Shown here: positions 48,950 to 56,795 of the stretch, piece after piece
Numbering within the stretch: the stretch's first letter is position 1
Layout of the letters: every line of letters starts with the position of its first letter
Notes under the pieces: generated by a model
What the model was told of the DNA's origin: nothing
Seen by the model: the letters and a program-made list of their open reading frames with translations, nothing else
Databases searched by the model: none
Assembly (NCBI RefSeq): GCF_003284725.1
Contig: NZ_PGTO01000002.1
Location: 62,001-126,000 of the forward strand
Source: Paramagnetospirillum kuznetsovii
GTDB taxonomy: Bacteria > Pseudomonadota > Alphaproteobacteria > Rhodospirillales > Magnetospirillaceae
Direction: 5' to 3'
Length of the DNA: 64,000 bases
Position numbers and translations under genes: made by a program

Positions 48950-50295
48950 CCCGTCACCCCTCCATCAGGCGGCGCAGCCGATCCAGGCAGGCGGCGCAGC
49001 CGATCCAGGCAGGCGTCGCGGTCCGGCCGGAAATCCTGCTCCTCCCACCACTCTTCCACCAGGGACAGAAGACGTCCGATCTCGGGGCCGTGTGGCACGC
49101 CCTGGGCGAGCAGGTCGCGGCCCTTGATGGGCAGTTCCACCGGCCGCCAGTCCAGGGCGATGTCCAGCAAGGCGGTCCAGGCGGCGGTTTCGGCGGCTGA
49201 AAGCCGCGCATCCTCGCTGCGCCGCTCGGCCCAGGCCAATAGGGTCAAATCGCGGAATTCGTCCGCCCCCACCCGATGCAGGGCGCGACGGATATCTTGC
49301 CGCGACAGATCTTGGTGGATCTTCACCCTCGGTTCCGCCATGGCCACCAGACGCTTGGTCTGGATGACCGACAGTTTCAACCGGTCCCCCACCGCCTCGG
49401 CACCGGCCCGGTCGGTGGTCAACATGGCCGCCAGTCGCCGGATGGGGTCCACATGCACGTCGTCGCGCACAAGGCCGCGCTCTTCCAGCCAGGACAGGAT
49501 TCGCAGGCGTCCGAAATTGCGCGCGGCAGGCAGGACATGCCCCAGAATCCCGGTGGTGTGCATGGTCAAAAGCACCGAGGCCGGATCCTCCGCCTGTAAA
49601 AGGCGGAGTATTTCGCCCGCTACCCGTTCGCCCGACAAAGTGTCCAGTCGTGGCGCCAGCTTGCGACAGGCGGCCAAAGCCTGGGAATCCATGTCGGTGC
49701 GGCGGCCGTAATGGGCATGGAAGCGGAAGAAGCGCAGCAGGCGCAGCGCGTCCTCCTCGATCCGCTGGACCGCATTGCCGACGAACTGCACTCGTCCGGC
49801 GCCCAAATCGGCCAGACCGTCGAATGGATCATAGATGCGGCCCAGGGGGTCGGCCGACAGGGCGTTCATGGTGAAGTCGCGCCGCGAGGCGTCCACCAGC
49901 CAGTCATCGGTGTATTCCACGCGGGCGCGGCGGCCGAAATTTTCCACGTCCTTGCGCAGCGTCGTGATCTCGAAATGGGCCTTGCCGATCACGGCGGTGA
50001 CGGTGCCATGCTCGACTCCGGTGGGAATGGCGTGGATTCCGGCGTCGTCCAACAGGGCGAGCACCCGTTGAGGCGGGTCCGGCGTCGCGATGTCGATGTC
50101 CTTGATGGGGCGCTTCAGCACCGAATCGCGGACACAGCCGCCGACAAAGCGAACCTTGGCGCCGTCGACCATCAGCGCTTCGACCACCGCTTGGGTGTCG
50201 GGGTCTTGCATCCAGGCCTGCGGCTCCAACTGTCCGATGGGATCGCCGGGTTTCAAGGATGCGACGGCGCTGCGGCCCAGAGTTCTACTCGTCAC
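48946..50295 (-). CDS. cca: CCA-adding tRNA nucleotidyltransferase / poly(A) polymerase family
   Basis: Class II nucleotidyltransferase of 449 aa that adds or repairs the tRNA 3' CCA. The head domain has VRFVGGCVRDSVLKRPIKDIDIATP with the two catalytic Asp, then ASRRDFTMNAL and YDPFDGLADL, and RIEEDALRLLRFFRFHAHYG with the conserved Arg residues. GTG 50295 is used (overlapping the Nudix gene by 11 bases); ATG 50211 is the next candidate. The last 18 residues are altered by a 22-base tandem duplication at 48967-49010. Confidence 0.92.
   Translation of the reverse strand: MTSRTLGRSAVASLKPGDPIGQLEPQAWMQDPDTQAVVEALMVDGAKVRFVGGCVRDSVLKRPIKDIDIATPDPPQRVLALLDDAGIHAIPTGVEHGTVTAVIGKAHFEITTLRKDVENFGRRARVEYTDDWLVDASRRDFTMNALSADPLGRIYDPFDGLADLGAGRVQFVGNAVQRIEEDALRLLRFFRFHAHYGRRTDMDSQALAACRKLAPRLDTLSGERVAGEILRLLQAEDPASVLLTMHTTGILGHVLPAARNFGRLRILSWLEERGLVRDDVHVDPIRRLAAMLTTDRAGAEAVGDRLKLSVIQTKRLVAMAEPRVKIHQDLSRQDIRRALHRVGADEFRDLTLLAWAERRSEDARLSAAETAAWTALLDIALDWRPVELPIKGRDLLAQGVPHGPEIGRLLSLVEEWWEEQDFRPDRDACLDRLRRLPGSAAPPDGGVTG
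48967..49010. repeat. 22-bp perfect tandem duplication inside the 3' end of cca
   Basis: The 22-base unit beginning AGGCGGCGCAGCCGATCC occurs at 48967-48988 and immediately again at 48989-49010. Because 22 is not a multiple of three, the duplication shifts the reading frame at the end of cca. Confidence 0.93.
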
Positions 50296-50971
50296 GATCC
50301 GCCAGCACGTCGGAGAGATTGATCAGGATACCGGCGGTCGCCCCCCAGATCAGCTTGTCGCCCCAGGTCAGCGCCCAGAACGGCCGCTGGCGTCCCTGCA
50401 CCTCGCGATGCTGGAGTTGATGATTGGCCTGATCCAGCACGAAGGAGAGGGGAACTTCGAAGATTTCGGCCACCTCGAAGGAATCGGGGGCGAGGCTGAA
50501 GGGCGGCTTGATGACGCCCACCACCGGGGTCACCACGAAGCCGGTGCCGGTGACATAGTCGTCAAGGCGGCCCAGAACCTTCACAAGGTCGGGGGAAAGA
50601 CCAACCTCTTCCTCGGTTTCACGCAGCGCGCAGGCGGTGAAATCGCCATGATCGTCGCTTTCCAGGCGGCCGCCGGGAAAGCTGATCTGGCCGGGATGAT
50701 GGGCAAGATGGGCGGTGCGCTTGGTCAGCAGAATGGTCATGCCATCGGGACGGTCCACCAGCGGAACCAGCACGGCGGCGGGCGTCAGACTGGCGGCATC
50801 GTCTTCGATGGGGGCGCCGGGTCGGATGGCGCCGCCATTCACCATGGCTTCCAGCGCCATGTCGGAGCGTCCGCGCGGATCGAGGCCAAGGGCCAGATTC
50901 CGGGCGATGGTGTCTTGCGTCAGTCGGAAAGGTCGAGCCTTCCCAGTGGAAAGAATATTCCGCTGCTCCAT
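50285..50971 (-). CDS. Nudix hydrolase, probable CoA pyrophosphatase
   Basis: Protein of 228 aa with a complete Nudix box, GGRLESDDHGDFTACALRETEEEVGL pattern at about 100-125 (Gly, Glu, REtxEExGL). The segment preceding it, LTKRTAHLAHHPGQISFPGG, is the UPF0035 signature that marks CoA-pyrophosphatases (NudL/YeaB type). Its start overlaps the DUF1285 gene by 52 bases, and its end overlaps the start of cca by 11 bases. The DUF1285-Nudix-cca order is typical of alphaproteobacteria. Confidence 0.9.
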   Translation of the reverse strand: MEQRNILSTGKARPFRLTQDTIARNLALGLDPRGRSDMALEAMVNGGAIRPGAPIEDDAASLTPAAVLVPLVDRPDGMTILLTKRTAHLAHHPGQISFPGGRLESDDHGDFTACALRETEEEVGLSPDLVKVLGRLDDYVTGTGFVVTPVVGVIKPPFSLAPDSFEVAEIFEVPLSFVLDQANHQLQHREVQGRQRPFWALTWGDKLIWGATAGILINLSDVLADRDE

Positions 50972-51453
50972 AGACCGTAGACTTTCTCTCCCCCCAGTTC
51001 TTCCTCCCAGCCCTGGGCCACCAGCTCATAGTACACGGATCGGGTCAGGCGCGCCTCCAATCCTTTCCTAACCAAGAGGTATGGAGACGGTTCGTGGGAA
51101 CCTTCCGCCTCGACCACCCGCAGGGGATGGTCGGCATCCACCGTGACCAGTTCGTCCATGTTGGTGCGAAAACTGATGATCTTGTCGCGACCCGATCCGC
51201 AAGAGAACATCTCCACCGCCAGGAACGGCACGTCCTCGACCTGGATGCAGCCCATCTCCCCCGGCGTGATCAGCAGATAGCGCCCGTCCTTGGCGCGATG
51301 CATCACCGAAGCGAACAGGCAGACCATCTCTTTGCGGTTGATCGGCGAGCCATGGTAAAACCAACGTCCCTGCCGGTCGATGCTGATGCCGAGATCGCCG
51401 CAGTCGTCGGGCAGCTCGCCGTCGAAATTCACGTCAAGGTCAGGCAGTGTCAC
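50920..51453 (-). CDS. DUF1285 family protein
   Basis: Protein of 177 aa of DUF1285, function unknown. The family opening GISIDRQGRWFYHGSPINRKEMVCLFASVM is clear, followed by LLITPGEMGCIQVEDVPFLAVEM and FRTNMDELVTVDADHPLRV. It is predicted cytosolic and mainly beta. Translation starts at GTG 51453. It is co-transcribed with the Nudix and cca genes through overlaps and divergent from moxR. Confidence 0.88.
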   Translation of the reverse strand: MTLPDLDVNFDGELPDDCGDLGISIDRQGRWFYHGSPINRKEMVCLFASVMHRAKDGRYLLITPGEMGCIQVEDVPFLAVEMFSCGSGRDKIISFRTNMDELVTVDADHPLRVVEAEGSHEPSPYLLVRKGLEARLTRSVYYELVAQGWEEELGGEKVYGLWSSGIFFPLGRLDLSD

Positions 51454-51505
51454 CGGCCGCTCCTAAGATTTCGTCCATCCGCTCACTCATCCAGGTGCCC
51501 CTTCC

Positions 51506-52516
51506 ATGACCACCCAATTTCCCATCGCCGCGCCGCCCGCCGCCCCCGTCGCGGACATCGAGGCGCTGGAGGCAAGGCTGGCGCAAGCCCGCGACGGCGT
51601 TGGCCGCGTCATCTTCGGCCAGGAACGCGTGATCGACGAAGCTCTTATCACGCTGCTGGCGGGTGGTCACGCCCTGCTGATCGGCCTGCCGGGCCTCGCC
51701 AAGACCCGGCTGGTGCAGACATTGGGGGTGGTGCTGGGACTGGCCGACAAGCGTGTCCAATTCACCCCCGATCTCATGCCTGCCGATATATTGGGATCGG
51801 AAGTGCTGGAGGAAAGCCCCTCGGGGGAAAGGGCCTTTCGATTTATCAAGGGACCGGTGTTTTGCCAACTGTTGATGGCCGACGAAATCAATCGTGCCAG
51901 CCCGCGCACGCAATCGGCGCTGCTTCAGGCCATGCAGGAGCAGCGCGTCAGCATCGCCGGGCTCTCCCATGATCTGCCGGTACCGTTCCATGTGTTGGCC
52001 ACCCAGAATCCGCTGGAGCAGGAGGGCACCTATCCCCTGCCCGAGGCGCAGTTGGACCGCTTTCTGATGCAGATCGACGTGGGCTATCCCGACGCCGCCT
52101 CGGAACGTCGAATGCTGATGGAAACTACCGGCGCCCAGGTGACACATCCGGTTCAGGTCATGACGGCCGAGGAATTGCTGGCCGCCCAGGGGCTGGTGCG
52201 CCGCATCCCGGTGGGCGAGTCGGTGGTCGATGCCATCCTCGCCTTGGTGCGGGCGGGGCGGCCGGAAAGTTCCGACATGGACTTGATCCGCCGGGCCGTG
52301 GCCTGGGGGCCCGGCCCTCGGGCCGCCCAGGCCTTGATGCTGGCGGTTCGCGCCCGCGCCCTGCTGCAAGGGCGTCTCAGTCCGTCGGTGGAGGATGTGG
52401 CCGCCCTGGCGCCCCCCATCCTGCGGCATCGCATGGCGTTGGGCTTCGCCGCCCGTGCCGACGGCGTGACCATGGATCAAGTGATCGCGGGTCTGGTGGC
52501 CCGGCTGGGGGCGTAA
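51506..52516 (+). CDS. MoxR-family AAA+ ATPase
   Basis: AAA+ ATPase of 336 aa of the MoxR family, chaperone-like proteins that usually mature partners encoded downstream (DUF58 and von Willebrand A proteins). Walker A is GLPGLAKTRLVQTLG near residue 58, followed by VQFTPDLMPADILGSEV, Walker B LLMADEINRASPRTQSALLQAMQE and sensor-1 FHVLATQNPLEQEGTYPLPEAQLDRF. The usual partner genes are absent here: 786 bases of non-coding DNA and an unrelated small gene on the other strand follow. Confidence 0.93.
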   Translation: MTTQFPIAAPPAAPVADIEALEARLAQARDGVGRVIFGQERVIDEALITLLAGGHALLIGLPGLAKTRLVQTLGVVLGLADKRVQFTPDLMPADILGSEVLEESPSGERAFRFIKGPVFCQLLMADEINRASPRTQSALLQAMQEQRVSIAGLSHDLPVPFHVLATQNPLEQEGTYPLPEAQLDRFLMQIDVGYPDAASERRMLMETTGAQVTHPVQVMTAEELLAAQGLVRRIPVGESVVDAILALVRAGRPESSDMDLIRRAVAWGPGPRAAQALMLAVRARALLQGRLSPSVEDVAALAPPILRHRMALGFAARADGVTMDQVIAGLVARLGA

Positions 52517-52544
52517 TACTGCTCGTTGCTTGATGTGAACCGTG

Positions 52545-52612
52545 AAGGCGGGCGAGACGCCCGCGCTCCGACTGGCGCGCTATTTCGGGTGGGCGGCCGT
52601 CCCGGCCGCATT
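52545..52612. repeat. Degenerate copy of palindrome family A, copy 3
   Basis: GGCGGGCGAGACGCCCGCGC at about 52547-52566 matches the family A arm with one or two changes. The right half (52590-52610, GGGCGGCCGTCCCGGCCGC) is strongly diverged. Like the other two copies it follows a plus-strand gene with a minus-strand gene beyond it. Confidence 0.6.
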
Positions 52613-52665
52613 CCACAACGCTCTTTTCATCGGTCGAGCGCTATCAGCCACGGGGCCGCTTCAAC

Positions 52666-52719
52666 AAAACCCAAGCCCCCAATAAAACCGAAGCCCCCAA
52701 CAAAACCGAAGCCCCGCGG
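52666..52719. repeat. 18-bp tandem repeat, three units
   Basis: AAAACCCAAGCCCCCAAT, AAAACCGAAGCCCCCAAC and AAAACCGAAGCCCCGCGG follow one another. In one frame they would encode KPKPP-type repeats, but no supported ORF contains them. The last unit merges into the left arm of the terminator. Confidence 0.8.
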
Positions 52720-52748
52720 GAGACGCAATGCTCGGCGCGGGGCTTTTG
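52709..52748 (+). terminator. Strong hairpin terminator downstream of moxR
   Basis: AAGCCCCGCG (52709-52718) pairs with CGCGGGGCTT (52736-52745), a 10-base GC-rich stem followed by TTGGTTTGG. It lies about 190 bases after the moxR stop. Confidence 0.7.
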
Positions 52749-53302
52749 GTTTGGGGCTCACAGGCCCTTTATGTTCGGCGCAACGGCCGATAACGTGTCG
52801 ATCAATAATGTGAAAGTCAGGGGCACCAAATCAGCGGCACCTCATACTTGACCAGGTGGCGTCGTATCTATTCGAACACCCTCCCATCCCCTACGGCCCG
52901 TCCCAGGTGGGACGCGCGGTCGGCGGATACTGTTGTTACAGCCGTCCAAGCCCTGCACGCCTCCTGCTTTGTTATGGGTTAACTATGGCCCAATTGATAG
53001 CCATTGTCAATAATGATGTGGGGCGGGGCAAATGGGTGAGGGGGGGTAGGGAGGGCGTATTCCATCGCCTGATTGCCCTGTGGGGATTGCGGTTCGATCC
53101 CAAGGCGCCGTGGTCAAGGCGGGCCAACGCCAACGGCCCGGCGCGCCCATGGGGCGGCGGGCATCGTCCTGCTGACCGCCAAAGAATCTTGGCGGCCGAG
53201 GCGGTTCCGGTTCATTCCGACGCTATCGCGCACCCGTCCCGCCGCCAGCCGCGGATACGGCTGGCCGTGGGGTTGTCGCCTGCCCTCTTGCGTCGGAACC
53301 GG

Positions 53303-53749
53303 TCAGTTCTTCACGCCGGTTGCGGCGGCAACCGTGGTGGCCGGATCACCGGTCGCCGGACTGACCGGCGGAGCAGCGACCGCGACGACGGGAACCGGAG
53401 CCGGAGGCACCGTCGCGTCGGCGGCGAGACTGGATCCGTCATCCGTCGGGGCGGCGGCGGCTGGCTTGGAATCCGAGGATCCGGTTTGGACGCGCTGGTA
53501 TTCAGCAACCGCCTTCTTGGACGGATACTGATCCTTCTCCTCGCCCGTGGAACCGTCACGCACCACCAGCAATGCCAAGCCGGTGTTGGTGTCGACCTTG
53601 ATAACGGGAGTGGTGAAGGCGATCGCATCGGTCGCGGAGGGCGCCTCCTTCTTCACTTCCTCATTATGGGGAGTGGGTGAATGGGAGTGCGACGCGGCTT
53701 CTGGACCAAGTGTACGGGGGCCGATATTAGCGGCGATTGAGGTGGACAT
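53303..53749 (-). CDS. Hypothetical protein, 148 aa, with weak FlaG-like segment
   Basis: Protein beginning MSTSIAANIGPRTLGPEA with a Ser/His/Pro-rich head. A central block VIKVDTNTGLALLVVRDGSTGEEKDQYPSKKAVAEYQR resembles the beta-strand segment of FlaG-type flagellar proteins, and a long Ala/Pro/Val-rich low-complexity tail follows (about 90-148). It has no signal peptide. An excellent ribosome-binding site (AGGAGGG) sits five bases before the ATG. A flagellar role is only suggested by the short central match and by the family style. Confidence 0.6.
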   Translation of the reverse strand: MSTSIAANIGPRTLGPEAASHSHSPTPHNEEVKKEAPSATDAIAFTTPVIKVDTNTGLALLVVRDGSTGEEKDQYPSKKAVAEYQRVQTGSSDSKPAAAAPTDDGSSLAADATVPPAPVPVVAVAAPPVSPATGDPATTVAAATGVKN

Positions 53750-53882
53750 TCTGCCCTCCTATCTAGGTGTTTCACTGTGCACGGGGCCAAACACTGCGGC
53801 GTGACCCCTGGCAAATACCTTCTGGCACAGGGTATAGGGTGCTCATAATTGGCGGAAATTTGCAATCATATTTTTACGGGAT

Positions 53883-54224
53883 CTAATGTGTCGCCTCGGG
53901 CTCCACGGCATTGCGCTCCACCTGGGGGCGTTTGGAGATCAGCAGCTCCACCGAGGCTTTGGCGAACAGCTTCAATCGCCGGATGCGATATTCAGGCGAC
54001 AAATCCGCAGCCTTGATAACGCCAAGGAAAAAGCGCGACACCTCGGCCAGGGTTTGGTCGCGCAATGCGACGTCGTCGGCGCGGCGTAGCAAAAGATTGA
54101 CGAAATCCTGGGTGCGATGCATCAGGGCGATACCGTCATCCAGGGCATCGATGGCAAAGCACATCTCGTCGTAGAGTGTCTGCTGGTCCTCGTCGAGGAC
54201 GATATCGCCTTCCGCCGCCGCCAT
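53883..54224 (-). CDS. Hypothetical helical protein, 113 aa
   Basis: Acidic, almost entirely helical protein. It begins MAAAEGDIVLDEDQQTLYDEMCFAIDALDDGIALMHRTQDFVNLLLRRADDVALRDQ and ends in a charged tail. No signal or membrane segment is present, and the family is not recognised. The start at 54224 is preferred because of the preceding GGGGCGG; a longer reading to 54311 would run across the intergenic region. It follows the acyl-CoA synthetase-like gene on the same strand with about 43 bases between. Confidence 0.6.
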   Translation of the reverse strand: MAAAEGDIVLDEDQQTLYDEMCFAIDALDDGIALMHRTQDFVNLLLRRADDVALRDQTLAEVSRFFLGVIKAADLSPEYRIRRLKLFAKASVELLISKRPQVERNAVEPEATH

Positions 54225-54267
54225 CGTTCCGCCCCCATTGGTGGCGCAGTTTATCCGATGAAAAGTT

Positions 54268-55932
54268 TCATTTTCGTTGAGACCGCCAGCGTTCTTCGCT
54301 GGTTGGGGCATCCAGTCGAAGGGGCCTCGCCATCAGTTCGTCGCGCAGGATGCTGCCGTCCACCGCCAGCGGCAGCGAGTCGACCAACTCCACGCGTCGC
54401 GGACACTCCGTCCCCCCGCGCCGTAGGGTGATCCAAGCCTTCAGTTGCTCGGCCAAGTCGCCATCGGCGGCATTCCTTGCCACCACGAAGGCACGCAACT
54501 CGCCGTCGGCCAAGGCGATGACGCCGGATTTTTCCACCAGCGGATGAGCGTCCAGGGCCGCTTCAACCTCGTCCAGGCGCACGGGCAGGCCCCGGATCAT
54601 CACGACGTCGTCCGGCTGGGCCAAGGGTTCGGGCCAGATGTAATTGTCCAGATCCCGGCACCCCAGGCGACCGGTCAGCAGCCAACCGGCGACGCGGCGG
54701 GCGGGGCCTTCCACCCGGTCGCCCCAATAGCCGAGGAAGCTGCCCGGCGCATTGGGGGAAACCGCCAGGATGCCCCGCTCTCCGGCTTTCACGGCCTTGC
54801 CGCGCTCGTCGGTCGCCTCGATGGTCAGTCCAGGCGCGGTGCGGCCGGGCGACGGAGGACGCAACTCCATCAATCCCGCCAGATTGGCGGCCACCGCGCC
54901 GGTTTCCAGCACGCCCCAAGCCTCGTTGGCATGAATGCCGAACACCTTGATCACCCGCTCGTGCAGATCCTCGTCCAGGGGGTCCGGTCCGCTGGCGATG
55001 GCGCGTGGCATGGCGTGGGGGCGATTGGCGGCGGCTTCGCATAGCGCGGCCAGATGGACCGGCGGCAAATAGGCGGCGCGCACGCCGTGGCGCGACATGA
55101 TGTCCAGGGCATGGCCCGGATGGAACCCTCCCATGCTTGCGACCGTCGGGCTGGCCACCACCGGCACGCCGTGATGCCAAGCCGGAAGGACCGCCCGGAA
55201 CAGGGCCTCGCCGGTCATCCAATCGGCCGATGTCCAGGTAATGTCGCCGAACTGGGGGAACAGGCCCATGGACAGTTCCACCGCGGGCAGGCCGCCTACC
55301 ATGGCCCGGTGGGGCAGTACCGCCCCGGGCGGCTTGCCGCTGGCATGGGCAGGATAAAAGATGAAGGCCGGATGACCGGCGGGGGTGACCAGCGGCGCGA
55401 AGCTGTCGGAAGCCTTTTCGACGCTGGCCCACATCTCGGCGATTCCGGGGCCGCCGCCATTGGGCGACAGCACCGGTCCGAGGCCGGTCAGCGACGCGCG
55501 AATCTCCGCCAGGGCCGGAATCACGGTGGGGTCGATCACCGCCGCAATCGCGCCGCTATTGGCCAATCGCCAACCCAGCGGCTCGGCCCCGAGGGCGGTG
55601 GGAATGGGCACCGCCACCGCTCCCATGCGGGTGACCGCCAGCAAGGTGACGGCGGCCTCCAGTCCGGCGGGCAGCGCCAAGGCGACCCGGTCGCCGGGGG
55701 TGACGCCCAGGGCGTCGAGCACATTGGCCAGACGGTTGGCCAATAGCCGCAGCACATGGAAGGTATAGCGCTCCACCTCGCCGTCGGCGCCCTCGACGAT
55801 CAAGGCGGTACGGTGGCCGTCGGCGCTGCCCATGGTCTGGCGGTCGCAGACGTCGAACGCCAGATTATAGCGGTCGGGAATGCGCCACTTGAAGGTTCGA
55901 CAGGCTTCCTCGTAACTGCGGGGATTGTTCAT
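54268..55932 (-). CDS. AMP-dependent ligase (acyl-CoA synthetase)-like protein with degenerate catalytic motifs
   Basis: Protein of 554 aa with the overall ANL-superfamily layout: an N-terminal half resembling acetyl/medium-chain acyl-CoA synthetases (TFKWRIPDRYNLAFDVCD, GDRVALALPAGLEAAVTLLAVTRMGAVAVPI) and a small C-terminal domain. The phosphate-binding loop, normally TSGTTGxPKG, reads YPAHASGKPPGAV. The AMP motif YGxTE is replaced by NEAWGVLETG. The A10 Lys (PRTxxGK) is replaced by LPLAVDGSILRDEL. It is therefore probably not a normal adenylating enzyme. Its ATG overlaps the FkbM stop (ATGA); it is the last gene of a four-gene operon. Confidence 0.8.
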   Translation of the reverse strand: MNNPRSYEEACRTFKWRIPDRYNLAFDVCDRQTMGSADGHRTALIVEGADGEVERYTFHVLRLLANRLANVLDALGVTPGDRVALALPAGLEAAVTLLAVTRMGAVAVPIPTALGAEPLGWRLANSGAIAAVIDPTVIPALAEIRASLTGLGPVLSPNGGGPGIAEMWASVEKASDSFAPLVTPAGHPAFIFYPAHASGKPPGAVLPHRAMVGGLPAVELSMGLFPQFGDITWTSADWMTGEALFRAVLPAWHHGVPVVASPTVASMGGFHPGHALDIMSRHGVRAAYLPPVHLAALCEAAANRPHAMPRAIASGPDPLDEDLHERVIKVFGIHANEAWGVLETGAVAANLAGLMELRPPSPGRTAPGLTIEATDERGKAVKAGERGILAVSPNAPGSFLGYWGDRVEGPARRVAGWLLTGRLGCRDLDNYIWPEPLAQPDDVVMIRGLPVRLDEVEAALDAHPLVEKSGVIALADGELRAFVVARNAADGDLAEQLKAWITLRRGGTECPRRVELVDSLPLAVDGSILRDELMARPLRLDAPTSEERWRSQRK

Positions 55933-56795
55933 TCCAGCGGCACGTCCTGACCCATATAGGTGGAGGCGTATCGAGTCCCCAGGCGACGATCGTGCTCGAT
56001 CAACAGCCGCAGCACCACATCCAGGCTCTGATAGACATCGTGCAAGATGGTCGCCATGCGCAGCAGTTGTCCGGCGTCCAATTGATCGAAGGCCATGAAG
56101 TCGCGCATGAAAATGGCATCGGCGTCCACCACTTGGCTGAGGCCGCGCGCGATATTGCCTTCCACCACCATGGGCTTGAGGGCGCGGGTGAAGGGTTGGG
56201 GCCAGAACCGGTGCAGGATGAAGCCCCGGCCGCGCAGAAACTGCTCCACCTCGGAAAAGAGAGGCTGATTTTCATAAAGCGGCAGGAACTCCACCTCTGT
56301 CTGAATCACCAGGCAATCTTTCAGGCGGTTGGGGGCGTTCTGGAACACCATCAACTCGCCGCCCTGAATGTCGATCTTCAGGAAGTCGAGCCGCTTGACC
56401 TGGGGAACATCATCCAGCCGGATCGTCTTGACCTGTTCGGTGCGCACGATCCTGGCCCAGTCGCTGAAGCCGTGAAAATACTTGTACAGCGCCTGATTGG
56501 GAGTGAGCAGCGAGCTCATGCCGGAGGCCTGGCAAAGATTCAGCGTATGGGTTTGCCCATCGCCCACCGCATGGGGCAGATAGGTTTCGTTCGGGCCTTT
56601 CTTTCGCTTCAACTTGGCGAGCGCGTCCGAATTGGGTTCGAAGCCGATCAGGCGTGCGCCCTTGCGGGCCAGCAGCGCCTTATAGGGCGGGTTGCCGTCG
56701 ATGGGATTGGCTCCCACATCGACGATATTGACGATCACGTCGATGCCAAGAATCTTGGACAGGGGCCGGATAGCGGACTGACTCATGAACGTCAT
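55929..56795 (-). CDS. FkbM-family methyltransferase
   Basis: SAM methyltransferase of 288 aa of the FkbM type, which methylate sugar or polyketide hydroxyls. The SAM motif is NIVDVGANPIDGNPPYKALL near residue 20, then LIGFEPNSDALAKL, and the family motif DFLKIDIQGGELMVFQNAP near 135. The C-terminal 80 residues extend beyond the core and are helical. ATG 56795 overlaps the stop of the upstream TM1410-like gene (ATGA); a second ATG nine bases later is possible. The substrate is unknown; the operon partners suggest an extracellular glycan or surface product. Confidence 0.85.
   Translation of the reverse strand: MTFMSQSAIRPLSKILGIDVIVNIVDVGANPIDGNPPYKALLARKGARLIGFEPNSDALAKLKRKKGPNETYLPHAVGDGQTHTLNLCQASGMSSLLTPNQALYKYFHGFSDWARIVRTEQVKTIRLDDVPQVKRLDFLKIDIQGGELMVFQNAPNRLKDCLVIQTEVEFLPLYENQPLFSEVEQFLRGRGFILHRFWPQPFTRALKPMVVEGNIARGLSQVVDADAIFMRDFMAFDQLDAGQLLRMATILHDVYQSLDVVLRLLIEHDRRLGTRYASTYMGQDVPLE

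Larger units (their letters stand above)
52517..53302. other. 786-base region without a convincing gene
   Basis: This stretch after moxR contains a degenerate family A palindrome, an 18-base tandem repeat and a strong terminator, then about 550 bases in which no frame has a convincing ORF with a ribosome-binding site. A 7-base hairpin CCGCCAA/TTGGCGG occurs at 53176-53195 and another, GTCCC/GGGAC, near 52901-52915. It may be a decayed insertion or the remnant of the partner genes that normally follow moxR. Confidence 0.6.

Noticed and set aside
52526-52813. A 95-codon frame containing KPKPP repeats
   Set aside because: It runs through a degenerate palindrome, an 18-bp tandem repeat and a terminator stem, and lacks a ribosome-binding site, so the repeats look like DNA-level structure.
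52856-53680. A 274-codon plus-strand frame, with an internal start at 52985
   Set aside because: Its second half is antisense to the better supported gene at 53303-53749. The first half has no good ribosome-binding site and no recognisable domain; a short stretch (RLIALWGLRFDP) looks protein-like but does not continue.
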